Assembly (NCBI GenBank): GCA_949482135.1
Contig: CASYFC010000001.1
Span: forward strand, 124,001-188,000
Direction: 5' to 3'
Source of the DNA: an uncultured Clostridia bacterium
GTDB taxonomy: Bacteria > Bacillota > Clostridia > TANB77 > CAG-508
DNA: 64,000 nt
The notes under the pieces are model-generated. The model searched no databases, was not told the DNA's origin, and saw only the letters and a program-made list of their open reading frames with translations. Position numbers and translations under genes: made by a program. Positions within the stretch are counted from its first letter, which is position 1; each line of letters begins with the position of its first letter. Of this stretch, positions 46,336-56,617 are shown piece by piece.

Positions 46336-48084
46336 TTATTCTTGAACTAAATCTAATAATTTTAATATGCTTAAACCAACTCTTTCTCCTCTTCCTTCAT
46401 AAGGCCATTCATTAATTGAATATCCAGGATTATCGTTTATTTCTACTATTGCATATTCATCTTTAGAAAAGTCATCTATAATAATATCTACACCACAGAT
46501 TTTTGCATTAAATGCTTTTGATGCTTTTTCTGCAATTTTTTTGAATTTTGTAGGTACTACATCTGTATAATCTATAGTTTCTCCACCAGTTGAACAGTTT
46601 GAGTTAGTTCTTAAGAATATACGTTTTCCTTCTGGAATAATTGTATTATAATCATATCCTTGTGATTCTAAATGTTCAATAACTAATTGATCTTTTTTTA
46701 ATGGTGAACCTGTTAATCTATGCCATGGTTCATTATTTTTTATATCAATTAATTTTTCTATAGTTGATTTTCCATCTCCAACAACACTTGCAGCTCTTCT
46801 ATGAGCTATACTTAAACATTTTCCATCTACTACTAAAAATCTATATTCCATACCTTTTGCATATTCTTCTACTAATACATTAGTATCAAATTTAAATGCA
46901 TATTCAATAGCGTGTAATAAATCTTTTTTGCTTACTTTTTTACTAAATACAGTTATACCTGTACCATAATTTGTATTTCTTGGTTTTACAACAGCTGTTT
47001 TATTATAAAATTTACTTACAATTTCATCTATTTCTTCTGTGCTCATATCACTTTCTAATAATACAGCTTTAGGTACAGCTAATCCGAAATCCGCCATAAT
47101 TTGTTTTGAGATAAATTTATCATCTGTAATTATTGGGAAAATATAATTATCTCTATCTGTCTTGTTTCCTTCAATAGCAAATTCTTTATGACCATTCAAT
47201 TCGAACTCAACAATGCTTTTTGCTTCGTTTAAAATTTTATAATCTATACCTTGAGAAATAGCATCTTTTATAATGCATACACAAGCAGCAACTAATTTAC
47301 TATATTTTTGCATACAATATCTAGTTTCATATCCATCATTCATATATTGTTTTGCTAGATTCATTTTCTCTTCAGAAGATATTCCTTCTTCAGAATTTAA
47401 TTTTGATTTTAATTCTTCACCAACAACTTTAATAGCTTCAGCTGATTTTAAAGAATATAATTTACTTATCTTAATTAATCTTTTTAATTCTTCTGATAAT
47501 GTAATAAGTTCTGTTTTTTCTAAAAGACTAAATATAAGAGTAACTAGGAAATATACTTCTTCTAAAGTAATTCCAGTTCTTACTAAATAATTATTTTTTA
47601 TATTTGATAATTCTATATTATTTTTTGTTACTTTTAATGTACATTTTCCAAAAACATTTTCTAATAAACTTGATTTATTTTTAAATTGTTCTTTTACATT
47701 CTTATAAGCATCTTCAATCTTTTCAGGTAAATTACTATTTACTTTTCTAATTTCTTCATAATATTCTTTATCTATTGATAAAGAAAGTTTATGTGATAAT
47801 TCTATGTTTTCAAAGTTTGAAAATGGCCATACAACTTCGTTTAGATTGTATAATTCGACATAAACAACATTTGTAATTTCTTCTAATTTATTAAAGACAT
47901 CTGATATGCTTTGACAAATTGGAGTTTTTATTTTTAACATATAATCTTCTGTATCAGTTGTTATAAAATTATTTTTTTCTTTATTTCCGAAATATTTTGG
48001 ATATACAGCTGAGGTTACTTTTCCTTTACTGTTTAATCTTAAAAGATTTCTTTCAATTTTAATATTAAATTTTTCTCTTTTCAT
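46336..48084 (-). CDS. ATP-grasp protein related to bifunctional glutathione synthetase GshF, with degenerate ligase half
   Basis: A 582-residue protein. The C-terminal half (from about 330) is a complete ATP-grasp ligase (KPRNTNYGTGITVF, VLVEEYAKGMEYRFLVVDG, VEINDNPGY). The N-terminal half still matches the glutamate-cysteine ligase of GshF in order (YPKYFGNKEKNNFITTDTED, then VVWPFSNF). However, it is shorter, and the acidic EAQLE motif expected there reads DYMLK. The usual enzyme has about 750 residues. It may therefore make a different peptide bond, or glutathione only with help. It is preceded, 27 bases away, by a GNAT-like gene. Confidence 0.75.
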   Translation of the reverse strand: MKREKFNIKIERNLLRLNSKGKVTSAVYPKYFGNKEKNNFITTDTEDYMLKIKTPICQSISDVFNKLEEITNVVYVELYNLNEVVWPFSNFENIELSHKLSLSIDKEYYEEIRKVNSNLPEKIEDAYKNVKEQFKNKSSLLENVFGKCTLKVTKNNIELSNIKNNYLVRTGITLEEVYFLVTLIFSLLEKTELITLSEELKRLIKISKLYSLKSAEAIKVVGEELKSKLNSEEGISSEEKMNLAKQYMNDGYETRYCMQKYSKLVAACVCIIKDAISQGIDYKILNEAKSIVEFELNGHKEFAIEGNKTDRDNYIFPIITDDKFISKQIMADFGLAVPKAVLLESDMSTEEIDEIVSKFYNKTAVVKPRNTNYGTGITVFSKKVSKKDLLHAIEYAFKFDTNVLVEEYAKGMEYRFLVVDGKCLSIAHRRAASVVGDGKSTIEKLIDIKNNEPWHRLTGSPLKKDQLVIEHLESQGYDYNTIIPEGKRIFLRTNSNCSTGGETIDYTDVVPTKFKKIAEKASKAFNAKICGVDIIIDDFSKDEYAIVEINDNPGYSINEWPYEGRGERVGLSILKLLDLVQE

Positions 48085-48111
48085 ATTTATTCTCTCTTTT
48101 CTACAATTATT

Positions 48112-49131
48112 TTAGATTAAGTCGTTTTGAACATACTCTAATTCTTTTATAACTGGAACTCTCTCGTTTCCTTCTGCAGTACTTCCTGCATTAATAGAGA
48201 CATTTAAAGCGTTAATTGGTTCTAGACTATGATAAATTATAGTTTTATCATCTTTTCTATTTACATACTCTTTTAACTCTTTTGTGTTTTCTTCAATAAC
48301 AGTATTTAAGTCTGAAAATAATTCTGTAGATTTACAATTCAAATAATTAAATTCGATATTTTTATTTTCAATTAATATATTTTCGTCAAAATACATTTCC
48401 AAGACAAATGTTGGTGCTTCTTGTAAATCACCATAAGAATTTAATATTTCATAATATCCGCTTATAGCTACATTTACATTAATATTTTCATTTTGAAGTT
48501 CTTTAATAGCATTTACTACTGCACTAAAACTATGCAAGTTTCTACAATCTACTTCACAGATTAATCTTATTTTACTTTGTTTATTAACATTATATGCTGC
48601 TCTTACTGATGATTTGATTAGTTCTTTTCCTATTCCTCTAATCCTTTTATTATTTTTATTTTCAGCATTCATTTTGGTTAATACTCCAGTAATCGTTAAA
48701 ACTGTTTCTCCTAAAGTTGGAAAATATGGATTATCACTAATAGATTTATTGTTTTCAATTTTTACAGTAGTAACCCCCAATATATCTTCTGTTCCATATT
48801 CATCTTTTTGACTTGCTAACATAATTGGATATTTTAAAATATTATCTAAAATATTACTTATGTTTGGAATATGAATAAAATCTTTATTTCCAATATAATT
48901 AGCATCATAAAAATATGCCAAATTAAATATCATATCTCTAACTAAATCTTTGTTTTGAATTGTTTGAAATAAATAAAATTTTGTATCCGAATGATCCGGA
49001 TTTTTCTTAATAAACTCTCCTGTTTTATCCTCCATTTCTTTAATATAAGATTTGAAAATATTCTGCTTGGGCCCCTCTGTGGAGTGAGCACTGCTTGAAG
49101 TATTTTCTTTTTTGTGTCTTCTCTTTTTCAT
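48112..49131 (-). CDS. Unidentified protein with a GNAT-like acetyltransferase core
   Basis: A 339-residue protein with a basic, low-complexity N-terminus (KKRRHKKENTSSS). The middle contains RIRGIGKELIKSSVRAAY, which fits the acetyl-CoA-binding motif A of GNAT enzymes, followed by IRLICEVDCRNLHSFSAV, as expected for the next strand and helix. The C-terminal third is charged and unassigned. Its gene lies directly before the ATP-grasp gene in the same direction, so the two may act in one pathway. The GNAT assignment rests on the motif only. Confidence 0.6.
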   Translation of the reverse strand: MKKRRHKKENTSSSAHSTEGPKQNIFKSYIKEMEDKTGEFIKKNPDHSDTKFYLFQTIQNKDLVRDMIFNLAYFYDANYIGNKDFIHIPNISNILDNILKYPIMLASQKDEYGTEDILGVTTVKIENNKSISDNPYFPTLGETVLTITGVLTKMNAENKNNKRIRGIGKELIKSSVRAAYNVNKQSKIRLICEVDCRNLHSFSAVVNAIKELQNENINVNVAISGYYEILNSYGDLQEAPTFVLEMYFDENILIENKNIEFNYLNCKSTELFSDLNTVIEENTKELKEYVNRKDDKTIIYHSLEPINALNVSINAGSTAEGNERVPVIKELEYVQNDLI

Positions 49132-49397
49132 AAAAACTCTCCTGTTTTATAAGATCGTAGATATAGTATATAAAGCAAATTTTGGACAAATTTGTTTATA
49201 TATCCATTTCTACATGACTATAATACTCTGTTTTTAGCTAAAATGCAAATTTGAAATTAAATCAATTTATTGTTAATTTCAATCAAAAACCAACTATTAC
49301 TGTATATCTTGTTATTTTTTTCATTTAAAATTACTAGTATATCTCCTTTTTTCTCGTTTTTTCTATATAAAAGAATCAGCTTGTGGATTAACATAAT

Positions 49398-49429
49398 AAA
49401 AAGATATACAATATTATGTATATCTTTTT
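49398..49429 (-). terminator. Terminator of the Gld-type ABC operon
   Basis: AAAAAGATATACA (49398-49410) and TGTATATCTTTTT (49417-49429) are perfect arms. It lies 24 bases beyond the end of the gldG-like gene on the minus strand. Confidence 0.85.
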
Positions 49430-49452
49430 GTATTAATTGATTTATATTTAGC

Positions 49453-50967
49453 TTATTTTCTCTTTTTTCTATAAGAGCCAATCATTATACCTATTGTTAT
49501 AATAATAATAGGAACCATAAATGTTATTATTATAACAACTCTATTTTCATCTTGTGTTGGTAAATATGTTGAATTTGCCATATCTTTTCTAATTGTTAAA
49601 TGATTTCCCTTATCTCCTAGATAGGACATTGCATTTATAGTAAAATCTTTATTACTTCCTAAGTAAGATAAAGGATATTCTTTACTCATTTCTTCTCTTA
49701 TATAGTCTGAACAGAAATTTCCTGTAGCTACAATAACCATTTTTGAACTTATAGATGTTTCTTCTCCATTTTCATTTGTAGTAGGTATTGTTTTTGTTAA
49801 TACTGAACCAATTTCATACTTTCCTTGTTCTGCATTAGCCATTGCTTGTGAAATATCTGTACTTAAATTTGTAATAAATAATGCTTGCTCAGATGATGAT
49901 AATAAGTTTTCTTTAGTAACATGTAAATTTGCAAGTTCATTATCATCTTTAAATCTTAGTCTTGCAGAATATGATAACCACATATAGCTGTCTGAATAAA
50001 TATCAGCAGTAATTGTATGTGAACTAGATATTTGAGGCATAAAATTATATGGTGCATTTGCCATTGAATTATTTTCAGCATATTCTAATATATATCCATT
50101 ATCAACTGAAACTCCATACTCATCTAATACAGATTGTACATTAGGTAATGTAATATCACCACTTAAAGTGTCTGTACTATAATATATGTTTCCACCTTTA
50201 TTAATATAATCTTTAATTGCTTGTGCTTCTATTTCAATAAAATCACTTGTTGGTGTTAAAATTGCCAATATGTCGCAGTCATCTGGAACATTTCCAGTAG
50301 TAATTAAGTTAAGTTGAGACACTTCAAATGCTTCATTTTGTAAATATGCTGTAAGTGTTTGCATTAAAGACATATCATATTCACCATGACCTTGTAAGAA
50401 ATAAACTTTAGGTTTATTTTCTTCGTTTAATGAAAGTATAGAGTTTGTAATTGTTTGTTCTGTAACATCAATACTTTGATAAGTAGTATAATCATAAGTA
50501 GAAAATTCTGTAGAACCATCTATTACCTTTTCTGAATCTCCAGATTTAATTATTAAAATATAATATCCATCTTTTAAATCATACTTTTGAATCATTTCAT
50601 AATTGGTTTCTGAAGTTAATATTTCATATTTTATTTTTTCATTAGTATCTTGATATTGTTTTAATAGTTTAATTAAATTACCATCTTCTTCAAATCCAAA
50701 TGCATATATTGTTACATCATCTTGTACTTTTTCTATAGCTTGTTTTGAAGCATCAGATATTGTATAAATTTTATTTTCTGTGATATCAATTTCTGGTAAT
50801 TCTGCAGATTGAGCCCAAAGATTTATACAAACATAAGCTGCAAATAAAATTAAAACTAATAAAATAGTAACAGCTTTACTTGTAATCCAATTTTTTCTGA
50901 ATTTTAAAGAAAGCTTTTCTTTAAAAGTTATTTTTTCTTGTATAATATCTTGATTTTCGTTTTTCAT
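49453..50967 (-). CDS. GldG-family ABC transporter auxiliary protein
   Basis: A 504-residue protein with membrane segments near both ends (about 34-53 and 479-497) and a large outer domain. The outer domain resembles GldG/DUF4350-type proteins: ENKIYTISDASKQAIEKV near the start, PKVYFLQGHGEYD, and the IKDYINKGGNIYYSTD segment. In Flavobacteria GldG works with GldA and GldF in gliding; in Clostridia the same trio occurs without gliding and its substrate is unknown. It is the last gene of the trio. Confidence 0.87.
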   Translation of the reverse strand: MKNENQDIIQEKITFKEKLSLKFRKNWITSKAVTILLVLILFAAYVCINLWAQSAELPEIDITENKIYTISDASKQAIEKVQDDVTIYAFGFEEDGNLIKLLKQYQDTNEKIKYEILTSETNYEMIQKYDLKDGYYILIIKSGDSEKVIDGSTEFSTYDYTTYQSIDVTEQTITNSILSLNEENKPKVYFLQGHGEYDMSLMQTLTAYLQNEAFEVSQLNLITTGNVPDDCDILAILTPTSDFIEIEAQAIKDYINKGGNIYYSTDTLSGDITLPNVQSVLDEYGVSVDNGYILEYAENNSMANAPYNFMPQISSSHTITADIYSDSYMWLSYSARLRFKDDNELANLHVTKENLLSSSEQALFITNLSTDISQAMANAEQGKYEIGSVLTKTIPTTNENGEETSISSKMVIVATGNFCSDYIREEMSKEYPLSYLGSNKDFTINAMSYLGDKGNHLTIRKDMANSTYLPTQDENRVVIIITFMVPIIIITIGIMIGSYRKKRK

Positions 50968-50983
50968 TAATTTCTTCTCCCTT

Positions 50984-51673
50984 CTATTTTACACTTTTTC
51001 TTCTTTGTAATACTAATATTGTAAGTAATATAAATAATAATGTAAAAGAAACAAATGTAATAATTTCTGAAACTGTAAATATTCCTCTTGGGAAATTATC
51101 AAATTTATATATTAATGAAAATATTTCAAGTGTTCCAAATATGCCACCTATATCAGGTAAAAACCACATTGCTAAAAATACACCTATTGTTAAAACTGAG
51201 GCAATTATTTGATTTTCAGTAATGCTAGATGCAAACATACCAAATGATATATAAGCTAAACTTAATAGTAAAAAACCAAATAGTGTATTAAGTGCAACTA
51301 CTAAAGATGGTTCTCCAAAATGTTTTAATATTGCAAAATACATTAATGTAAATAATTCTGTAATTATCATAATGATTGTTGCTGCAAAAAATTTACCTAA
51401 AACAACAGAAGTAACACTTCTTGGTGAAGTTAATAGTAATTGTTCTGTTCCAGATTTTCTTTCTTCTGCAAACATTCTCATAGTTAATACTGGTGTTATG
51501 AATGTTAAAATAGTAGCACCATTATAAAATAAATATTCAAAATTTAATATTTGACTTTGATATATAGTTGAATAGAAAAATATAGTAAATATTAATAAAA
51601 ATAATCCTATAAATATATATCCAACTGGAGATAAAAGATAACTTTTTAATTCTTTTTTCATTATTGCAAACAT
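50984..51673 (-). CDS. ABC-2 type permease (GldF-like)
   Basis: A 229-residue membrane protein with six hydrophobic segments and the ABC-2 pattern MRMFAEERKSGTEQLLLTSPRS after the second. It forms the channel for the ATPase encoded upstream, whose stop overlaps its start by one base. The order ATPase, permease, GldG-like protein is typical. Confidence 0.9.
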   Translation of the reverse strand: MFAIMKKELKSYLLSPVGYIFIGLFLLIFTIFFYSTIYQSQILNFEYLFYNGATILTFITPVLTMRMFAEERKSGTEQLLLTSPRSVTSVVLGKFFAATIIMIITELFTLMYFAILKHFGEPSLVVALNTLFGFLLLSLAYISFGMFASSITENQIIASVLTIGVFLAMWFLPDIGGIFGTLEIFSLIYKFDNFPRGIFTVSEIITFVSFTLLFILLTILVLQRRKSVK

Positions 51674-52815
51674 TATTCATTACCTCCTTTGTTTGATTCT
51701 TCATTTTGGCTTTTTTTAGCTTCTTTCTTAGCTTCTTTTTCAGCTTTTTTACGAGCTTTAGCTTCTTTAATAGCTTGTTTTCTATTTTCTTTTTCTTCTT
51801 TGCGTTTGTTTTCTTGTTCCCTTAATTCTTCAATTTCTTTATTATATTGCATTTTGTTAACTTCTTTTTGACTATATTCTTTTCTTCCATCAACAAGTTT
51901 CATAAATGCATCTTCCAAAGAATTTTCTAGTGAAGTCATTTCAAGAATAATTATATCTTCTTTAGCACAAAATTTACTTAATGTTCTTCTTATATCAGAA
52001 TCTACTGATGTTTCAATTAAGTATTCTTTTGATTTATCTTCATTCTCACCAACAAATTTAATTTGATCTATTTCTGATATTTCATTTTTTATTGTTTCAA
52101 ATTTATTGTTTTCATCTTCAAGAATAACTTTAATAACAGATTTATCTGTTGTATTCTTTTCTAGATTTTTTGGAGTATCAACAGCAACTATTTCTCCTTT
52201 ATCGATAACAACAATTTTTTCACAAATTTGACTTATTTCTGGAAGAATGTGTGAACTTATTAATACTGTATGATCTTTTTTAAATGATCTTATTAATTCC
52301 CTTATTTCAATAACTTGTTTTGGATCTAACCCAACAGTTGGTTCATCTAATATTAATATTTTAGGATCTCCAACTATAGCTCCTGCCAAACTAACTCTTT
52401 GTTTATAACCTCTAGATAAATTTTTTGTTAAATTGTTTTGAACTTTTTCAAGGCCTGTTTCATTTATAGCTTTTTGAACAGCTTCTTTACGTTTTTTCTT
52501 TGGAATCATTTTTAAATCTGCCATATACTTTATAAATTCTTTAACTGTTAAATCTGAGTATAGTGGTGTTCCTTCTGGCATATAGCCTATTTGAGCTTTT
52601 ACTTTTTTTGGTTTTTGGTCTACATTGTAACCATCAACAATAATTTCTCCTGCTGTAGGCTCAATAAAACCTGTAATCATATTCATAGTTGTAGTTTTTC
52701 CAGCACCGTTACGTCCTAAAAAACCAACTATTTCTCCCTCTTTGACTTCGAAATTGATATTTCTAACTGCATAGAAATTACCATATTTTTTAGTAACATT
52801 TTTTACTTCTATCAA
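51673..52815 (-). CDS. ABC transporter ATP-binding protein (GldA-like) with charged C-terminal tail
   Basis: A 380-residue ATPase with Walker A GRNGAGKTT at about 34-42, signature LSRGYKQR, Walker B LILDEPTVGLD and the switch His in ISSHIL. After about residue 215 comes the domain common in this family, and the last 60 residues are a Lys/Glu/Ala-rich helix (KEAKARKKAEKEAKKEAKK). This charged tail is unusual and may contact the membrane or ribosome. It is the first gene of the three-gene transporter operon. Confidence 0.92.
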   Translation of the reverse strand: MIEVKNVTKKYGNFYAVRNINFEVKEGEIVGFLGRNGAGKTTTMNMITGFIEPTAGEIIVDGYNVDQKPKKVKAQIGYMPEGTPLYSDLTVKEFIKYMADLKMIPKKKRKEAVQKAINETGLEKVQNNLTKNLSRGYKQRVSLAGAIVGDPKILILDEPTVGLDPKQVIEIRELIRSFKKDHTVLISSHILPEISQICEKIVVIDKGEIVAVDTPKNLEKNTTDKSVIKVILEDENNKFETIKNEISEIDQIKFVGENEDKSKEYLIETSVDSDIRRTLSKFCAKEDIIILEMTSLENSLEDAFMKLVDGRKEYSQKEVNKMQYNKEIEELREQENKRKEEKENRKQAIKEAKARKKAEKEAKKEAKKSQNEESNKGGNE

Positions 52816-52915
52816 AGTCTTGTCCTCCTTTATTTTAGTTTAGTAAACTTTTAGTTAATAAAATTCTATTAACTTTCTATATATAAAACCTTAAAAAATG
52901 CTTAAAAATTTAAGG

Positions 52916-53572
52916 TTAAATAACAAATTGTGCTTTCAGAGCTTTTATTTTTATTCCTTCTTCTGAAAACATTTTTTCATGTTCTGTAATAATATTTTCT
53001 TCAAATATTGACTCATTGTGTAAATCATAAGTTTTAGAAATTATTTTAAAGCCAGCATCTTCAAAATATTCAAGACTTGCTTCAAATAATTCATCTGAAT
53101 CTGTTTTAAAGTAAATTTCTCCATTATTTTTTAATATTTTTTTGTAAGATTCTAATTGTCTTGTATGTGTTAATCTTTTTTTATTATGTTTTTTCTTAGG
53201 CCATGGATTACAAAAATTAATATATATTCTTTCTACTTTATCGCTTTCATCAAATACATTTAAAATTTGCTCTACATTAGCTCTAATTAAAAATAAATTT
53301 TCAGGATACTCATAATTATATGCAAGCTCTATATTTCTTTTTGAAAGACCAAGCATAGCTTCAATCATATCTACTGCTACATAGTTTATATTTCTATGTG
53401 ATGATGCTAAGTTTGCTATAAAACTTCCTTTCCCACAGCCAAGTTCAATATGTAATGGAGCTTCACATACAAACTTATTTCTCCAATTTCCTTTAAATTC
53501 GTCTGGCTTATCTATATAAAATTTGGAATTTTCTAATTCTTCTTTTGCCCATTTTTTTCTTCTAATTCTCAT
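52916..53572 (-). CDS. trmB: tRNA (guanine(46)-N7)-methyltransferase
   Basis: A 218-residue SAM-dependent enzyme that methylates G46 in the variable loop of tRNAs. The SAM site is ELGCGKGSFI, and the family block INFCNPWPKKKHNKKRLTH is intact. Length is typical. It lies 18 bases after the VanW-type gene and is probably co-transcribed with it. Confidence 0.95.
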   Translation of the reverse strand: MRIRRKKWAKEELENSKFYIDKPDEFKGNWRNKFVCEAPLHIELGCGKGSFIANLASSHRNINYVAVDMIEAMLGLSKRNIELAYNYEYPENLFLIRANVEQILNVFDESDKVERIYINFCNPWPKKKHNKKRLTHTRQLESYKKILKNNGEIYFKTDSDELFEASLEYFEDAGFKIISKTYDLHNESIFEENIITEHEKMFSEEGIKIKALKAQFVI

Positions 53573-53590
53573 TTTAATACCTACACTTCT

Positions 53591-55103
53591 TTAATGTTTT
53601 TTATATGTATCTGTATATAATTTATCTGTTTTAACTACTCTACCATTTTCATCTCTATATGCTCTATAAGATTCTACAACTAATGTTGTGTTTGTATTTT
53701 TTATAGTTCTACTTTCTATTGATAAATCATATCTATCGTATTCTTCATCAGTTCTTAACCCATATACACTAACTGTTGCAACTCCACCACTAACAGATGC
53801 TTCTATTTTTATAGGATAATCTCTTCTGTTTTGAAATTTAAAATCTGTAGATCCCCATACAACAGTTGCGTCTTTTCCAGCACTAGCATATGATGGAACA
53901 AACATGTGATTTCTTCTTTCTTCAATTAGCATTCCCGCTTTAATAACAGCATTATAAAGGGTTGTAGAGATTTGACAAATTCCTCCTCCAAGGCCATCTG
54001 TAACTCCACCATCTTGATAAATTGCTGCATTTTTATACCCAGCAGCTGTAGTTCTTTTTCCAACAACTTTATTATAGGAGAAAATTTCTCCAGGCATAAC
54101 AACAGTTCCATTAATTTTATTAGCTGCTAATCTTAAATTTGTTGTTCTATCTGCATTTGATACATAATTAGTAGAAAATGTACCAAGTAAATTAGGAAAT
54201 GCTTCTCTTCCTAAGTCATGAATTGTGACATCTGCTTTAGTGAAATCTAATCCTATTGCGTATTCTCCTGCATCTGGATTATCATTAATTAAATTTTTTG
54301 CATTTTCCATATCAAAGTCTACACCAGTAACATCAGGAAATACTGCATAGGGTTCTGTTGTAAAATATGCATTTTGTACTTCTCTATATATGTCATTATG
54401 TATAGCATCTAAATTTATAGGATCTGGATACTGGACATATGTAGGAATTTGTATATATTTACTAGTATAACTTATATCTTGAATTGCATCTACAATTTCT
54501 TTTTTTAATTCATCATATAAAATTCCTGCTCCGATTTACACCATTTGTAATAATCAATTCATCATCTTCAACATAATATGCTGCTTGTTCTAATTGATCT
54601 GGCAAATATGCTTCAATTGTTTCTAAATAATAAGTTAGAGCTTCATCATTATAAGTTAAAATTGGCTCGATATTTATATTAGCCATAAGTACATTTATGT
54701 ATTGCTGTATGTTTTCAAAAAAATTACCTGTTTTAGCAATATTTAAAGCGAAATTAACAGAAGCTTCAACATCAAATTTTGCTTCAATTTGTTCTACTTC
54801 TACATAATAATTTGAATTTTTATAAACAAGTTCAATATGATCATTCATTTTCAAATCCAAATCATTTTCAACAAGAGCTATTGCTTCTTTTTTAGTTAAT
54901 CCAGAAACATTAACACCTTTGATAAAAACACCTGATTGAATTTTTTCTGAATTCTGCTGATTAGAATAAAACATCAAAACAATTGCAATAAAAATACCTA
55001 TTACTATTGCAACTAATACTACAAATATTGATGCTACATTATCATGTTTAAACATTTTAAAAACTTGTTTTGTATCACCATTAAATAATCTAAATTCTGG
55101 CAT
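53591..55103 (-). pseudogene. VanW-family protein with N-terminal anchor, broken by a one-base frameshift
   Basis: The 5' part (from 55103) encodes one membrane helix (about residues 25-47) and a PG-binding-like domain (GVNVSGLTKKEAIALVE) and stops early at 54513. In the next frame the sequence continues seamlessly as GAGILYDELKKEIVDA into the VanW core (VMPGEIFSYNKVVGKRTTAAG, GLGGGICQISTTLYNA) and ends at 53591. Removing one base at about 54533 joins both parts into about 503 residues, the usual YoaR/VanW architecture. It is either a recent pseudogene or an intact gene with a sequencing error. VanW proteins are cell-wall-associated; their function is unclear. Confidence 0.85.
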
Positions 55104-55216
55104 ATTTTTTCCTCTAATTTATTCTTTAAATTCTTTCATATTATATTGTAAAAAAATTTATAAATCAATATTTTTTTAAGTTAAAATAAAAAAGTTTATG
55201 CACTAAATTTTATCAA

Positions 55217-55248
55217 AAAAGTCTCTTATTTTTTAATAAGAGACTTTT
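55217..55248 (-). terminator. Terminator of the NAGPA-family gene
   Basis: AAAAGTCTCTTATT (55217-55230) and AATAAGAGACTTTT (55235-55248) pair perfectly, with a T-run on the minus strand. Confidence 0.85.
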
Positions 55249-55255
55249 AATATTT

Positions 55256-56452
55256 TTATTCACCTAATTTATCTGCTACAACTGAATGATCTGAATCATC
55301 ACTTTCGTCTTTTGTAACTATAAATCCTGTAGAAATTGGTCTTGTTTTATGAGCACCAGTACTATCTATTGGGTCATTAACAATTGTATCTCCTACAACT
55401 AATACACTTGATGTTCCACCGTCTAAGTTTGCTGCATTGTATGCTCCATAATCTTGTAGGATATCAATTAAATCATCCATATCAGCACCAACTTTAGTTC
55501 CTCTTCTTCCATTTAGAACTAAGAATAATACTATACCATCTTTTCTTTGAGCAATGGCAGTTCTTGGAGCAGATCCCCATCCACCATTACCTAAAACTTC
55601 TGATGGTTTTCCATTTACAATTAAGAATGGACCAAATGTAACAGCATCTCTAATTCCTTGTTTTTTAGCTTCTGCTGTAGTACATTTTGCACTAAGTATT
55701 AGTTTATTTTCTTCTGTGAATCCAATAATTCCACCAGCACCATTATATAATTTTTCAGTTACATATTTTCCATTACAAACTGTAATTCCTAGTGGTGATC
55801 CACCTGTACTATTAAAGTTTGGATCATCAAATCCTCCACCATTAATTGCAATTAATGCATCATGATTTTTAGCCATTTTTGTTAGATATTGTCCAGAAAC
55901 ACCTAGGTTGTCAGTAACGACAGCTTGTATTCTCGATGGATCATAAACTGCTACTAAATAACCATCATAAGTTTTTCCAGAAATTTCGATTATTTTATAA
56001 TCATCATTCTTATCATCTCTTTCTAGAATAGCTCTTTCAAATTCATTTTTATATTCTGTAACTTTTGTATTTGCTCCAACAGTAATTTCACTTGTATCTG
56101 TTGATTCTCCGGATTCAACAACTTTATTTTTATCTAATATGTAATTTATTGTTTCTTCATCATAAAACCATGTTGCAAAATATTGATGTGTCATTGTGGT
56201 CATTGCTGTAGTAACTAACCATTCTCTAAAACCAGAATATGGACCATATAATAAGAATAAAACCATAATTATTCCCATAGTTCCTAAAGAAAATAACACT
56301 GTAAAGACATTTTCCAACCAATTTCCTTTTTTGTTTTTCTTCTTTCTAGGATTATTTTTGTTTTCTGTAATTCTTGTTTTTTTTACTACTTTTACTCCAC
56401 CAAGTTCATCTAATTCATCAACTTTGTTTTCATCTATTGTACTGTTTTTCAT
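55256..56452 (-). CDS. Phosphodiester glycosidase family protein (NAGPA domain)
   Basis: A 398-residue protein with a charged cytoplasmic N-terminus, one membrane helix (about 46-68) and an outer domain of the NAGPA family (PF09992). Typical blocks are YLVAVYDPSRIQAVVTD, LIAINGGGFDDP, APRTAIAQRKDGIVLFLVLNG and AANLDGGTSSVLV. Relatives hydrolyse GlcNAc-phosphodiesters or act in exopolysaccharide metabolism. A wall-polymer substrate is likely here. It is monocistronic with its own terminator. Confidence 0.92.
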   Translation of the reverse strand: MKNSTIDENKVDELDELGGVKVVKKTRITENKNNPRKKKNKKGNWLENVFTVLFSLGTMGIIMVLFLLYGPYSGFREWLVTTAMTTMTHQYFATWFYDEETINYILDKNKVVESGESTDTSEITVGANTKVTEYKNEFERAILERDDKNDDYKIIEISGKTYDGYLVAVYDPSRIQAVVTDNLGVSGQYLTKMAKNHDALIAINGGGFDDPNFNSTGGSPLGITVCNGKYVTEKLYNGAGGIIGFTEENKLILSAKCTTAEAKKQGIRDAVTFGPFLIVNGKPSEVLGNGGWGSAPRTAIAQRKDGIVLFLVLNGRRGTKVGADMDDLIDILQDYGAYNAANLDGGTSSVLVVGDTIVNDPIDSTGAHKTRPISTGFIVTKDESDDSDHSVVADKLGE

Positions 56453-56617
56453 ATAAATTCCTTTCTTTGTATAAGCTTATTAGTTTTAATTTACATATAA
56501 AATTTAATTTAATAACAGTATTATTTTATACGATAATTGTGCTTTTGTCCATAGCAATTTTTAGAAAATAAAAATATTAATAAAAAATAAATTTTTATAT
56601 ATTTTGTTATTTAATGT

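Noticed and set aside
49257..49481. 74-codon frame overlapping the end of the GldG-like gene
   Set aside because: The start lies inside the previous gene without a ribosome site, and the frame runs through the terminator hairpin at 49398-49429.
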